Notes under the pieces: model-generated
What the model was told of the DNA's origin: nothing
Database searches by the model: none
The model's input: the letters and a program-made list of their open reading frames with translations, nothing else
In this document: piece by piece, positions 4,384-5,070 of the stretch
Position numbering within the stretch: the stretch's first letter is position 1
Layout: each line of letters begins with the position of its first letter
NCBI GenBank assembly: GCA_029218485.1
Contig: JAQXRK010000265.1
Coordinates: 1-5,070, forward strand
Source of the DNA: a bacterium
GTDB lineage: Bacteria > Bacillota > Clostridia > Christensenellales > CAG-138
DNA length: 5,070 nt
Direction of reading: 5' to 3'
Program-made: the position numbers and the translations under genes

Positions 4384-5070
4384 TTATTGATCGCAATGCG
4401 CATGGAACCAGCCGGTGATCTCCTGCCAGCGGCGCGTCTTGTGGGACGGCTTTCCGGAGCGGCAGATCATGTGGCATTCATCCTTGAAAATGCACAGCCT
4501 CGCCTCGACGCCGTGGAACTTCAGCGCCGAGTACATCTGGATCGCTTCCGATGTCGGACAGCGATAATCGTTTTCGCTGGCCACGAACAGCGTCGGTGTC
4601 CGGGCCTTGTCCGCGTACTTCAGCGGCGAATGGGACCAGTAGCGGCCGAAATCCTCCCAGATATTCGTGCGGAATCCGAACATGGGGAAGGAGTAGCCCG
4701 TGTCGGATGTGCCGAACATGGAGATATAGCTTGCGATGGAGCACTGCGACGAAGCACACTTGAACCGGTCGGTATGGCCGATGACCCAGTTGGTCATATA
4801 CCCGCCGTAGGAACCGCCCGTGACCGCGAGGTTCCCCGCATCGATCTGCGGGTAGCTGGCAAGCACCACATCGGTAAACTTCATGAGGTCATGGTAGTCG
4901 ATCTCACCGTATCTGCCGATAATCTCGGCAAAGTCGTTGTCCCCGCCATCGCTGCCTCTGGGGTTGCAGAAGAATACAAAGAACCCTTCGTTTGCCCAGA
5001 GCTGCATCTCATGGTAATAAACGTTGCCGCCATAGGCGCACTTGTGCCCGCCGTGGATGCAGAGGATGCC
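4384..5070 (-). CDS. S9 family (prolyl oligopeptidase-type) serine peptidase, C-terminal part
   Basis: The frame is open from the window edge to a TAA at 4384-4386, giving 228 residues of the alpha/beta-hydrolase domain. The N-terminal beta-propeller and start lie outside. Visible landmarks are LCIHGGH near the start (the family's oxyanion region, usually HGGP), FFVFFCNPRGSDGGDNDFA, GRYGEIDYHDLM, the nucleophile elbow TGGSYGGYMT (Ser 87 of the fragment), the acid motif ENDYRCP (Asp 168) and the base motif DECHMICRSGKP (His 200), then RRWQEITGWF. The full Ser-Asp-His triad is intact. The pattern fits S9C acylaminoacyl-peptidase / dipeptidyl-peptidase relatives that cut short peptides from the N-terminus. 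It is the first visible gene of the minus-strand operon and probably supplies short peptides to the two enzymes downstream. The exact specificity cannot be told from the fragment. Confidence 0.92.
   Translation of the reverse strand, partial: GILCIHGGHKCAYGGNVYYHEMQLWANEGFFVFFCNPRGSDGGDNDFAEIIGRYGEIDYHDLMKFTDVVLASYPQIDAGNLAVTGGSYGGYMTNWVIGHTDRFKCASSQCSIASYISMFGTSDTGYSFPMFGFRTNIWEDFGRYWSHSPLKYADKARTPTLFVASENDYRCPTSEAIQMYSALKFHGVEARLCIFKDECHMICRSGKPSHKTRRWQEITGWFHAHCDQ

Noticed and set aside
1125..4390. Very long plus-strand open frames (1125-2390, 2418-3419, 3269-4390)
   Set aside because: They lie exactly antisense to the deacylase and M19 genes, whose translations carry clear family motifs. 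Their own products are rich in Arg, Val, Asp and His with no recognisable domain. They result from the GC-biased codon use of the real genes.

Overview
The window looks like a piece of a bacterial chromosome, most likely from the Firmicutes and probably a Clostridia-type gut or anaerobe lineage. This is inferred from purine-rich ribosome binding sites (AAAGGA, GGGAG, GGAGGA), intrinsic terminators with T-runs, and the style of the peptidases; no taxonomic marker gene is present. The right-hand 4.3 kb is GC-rich and densely coding on the minus strand. The left 0.5 kb is visibly more AT-rich and almost entirely non-coding.

Layout from left to right. Positions 2-88 (+) hold the last 28 residues of a protein that enters from outside, a hydrophobic segment plus a charged tail. 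Positions 89-733 are a convergent intergenic region. It contains a clear plus-strand terminator (208-235), a second long hairpin (402-441), three copies of ATTTGCACC spaced exactly 20 bp apart (311-359), a 12-bp tandem duplication (501-524), a minus-strand extended -10 (478-486), and a strong terminator for the minus-strand gene beyond it (690-724). Positions 734-1102 (-) encode a divergent RidA/YjgF-family protein. Positions 1103-1505 form a structured leader/trailer region, with a candidate 29-codon leader ORF that has a near-ideal Shine-Dalgarno and overlaps competing hairpins. Then, all on the minus strand and in transcription order from right to left, come the C-terminal part of an S9 prolyl-oligopeptidase-family serine peptidase (4384-5070, cut by the window edge), an M19 membrane-dipeptidase-family protein (3287-4330), and a D-aminoacylase / N-acyl-D-amino-acid deacylase family amidohydrolase (1506-3269).

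The three large enzymes have gaps of 53 and 17 bp and are almost certainly one operon. Together they suggest a catabolic route for peptides: an oligopeptidase that trims peptides, an M19 protein acting on dipeptides or related small amides, and a deacylase releasing amino acids (classically D-amino acids) from N-acyl forms. The RidA-like gene downstream could deal with reactive imine/enamine intermediates, but it is 400 bp away and may be a separate unit. The substrate chain is an inference from family membership. No wholly new system is evident. The items most worth a second look are the leader ORF with competing pairings upstream of the RidA gene, the 20-bp-phased repeats, and the loss of canonical metal ligands in the M19 protein.
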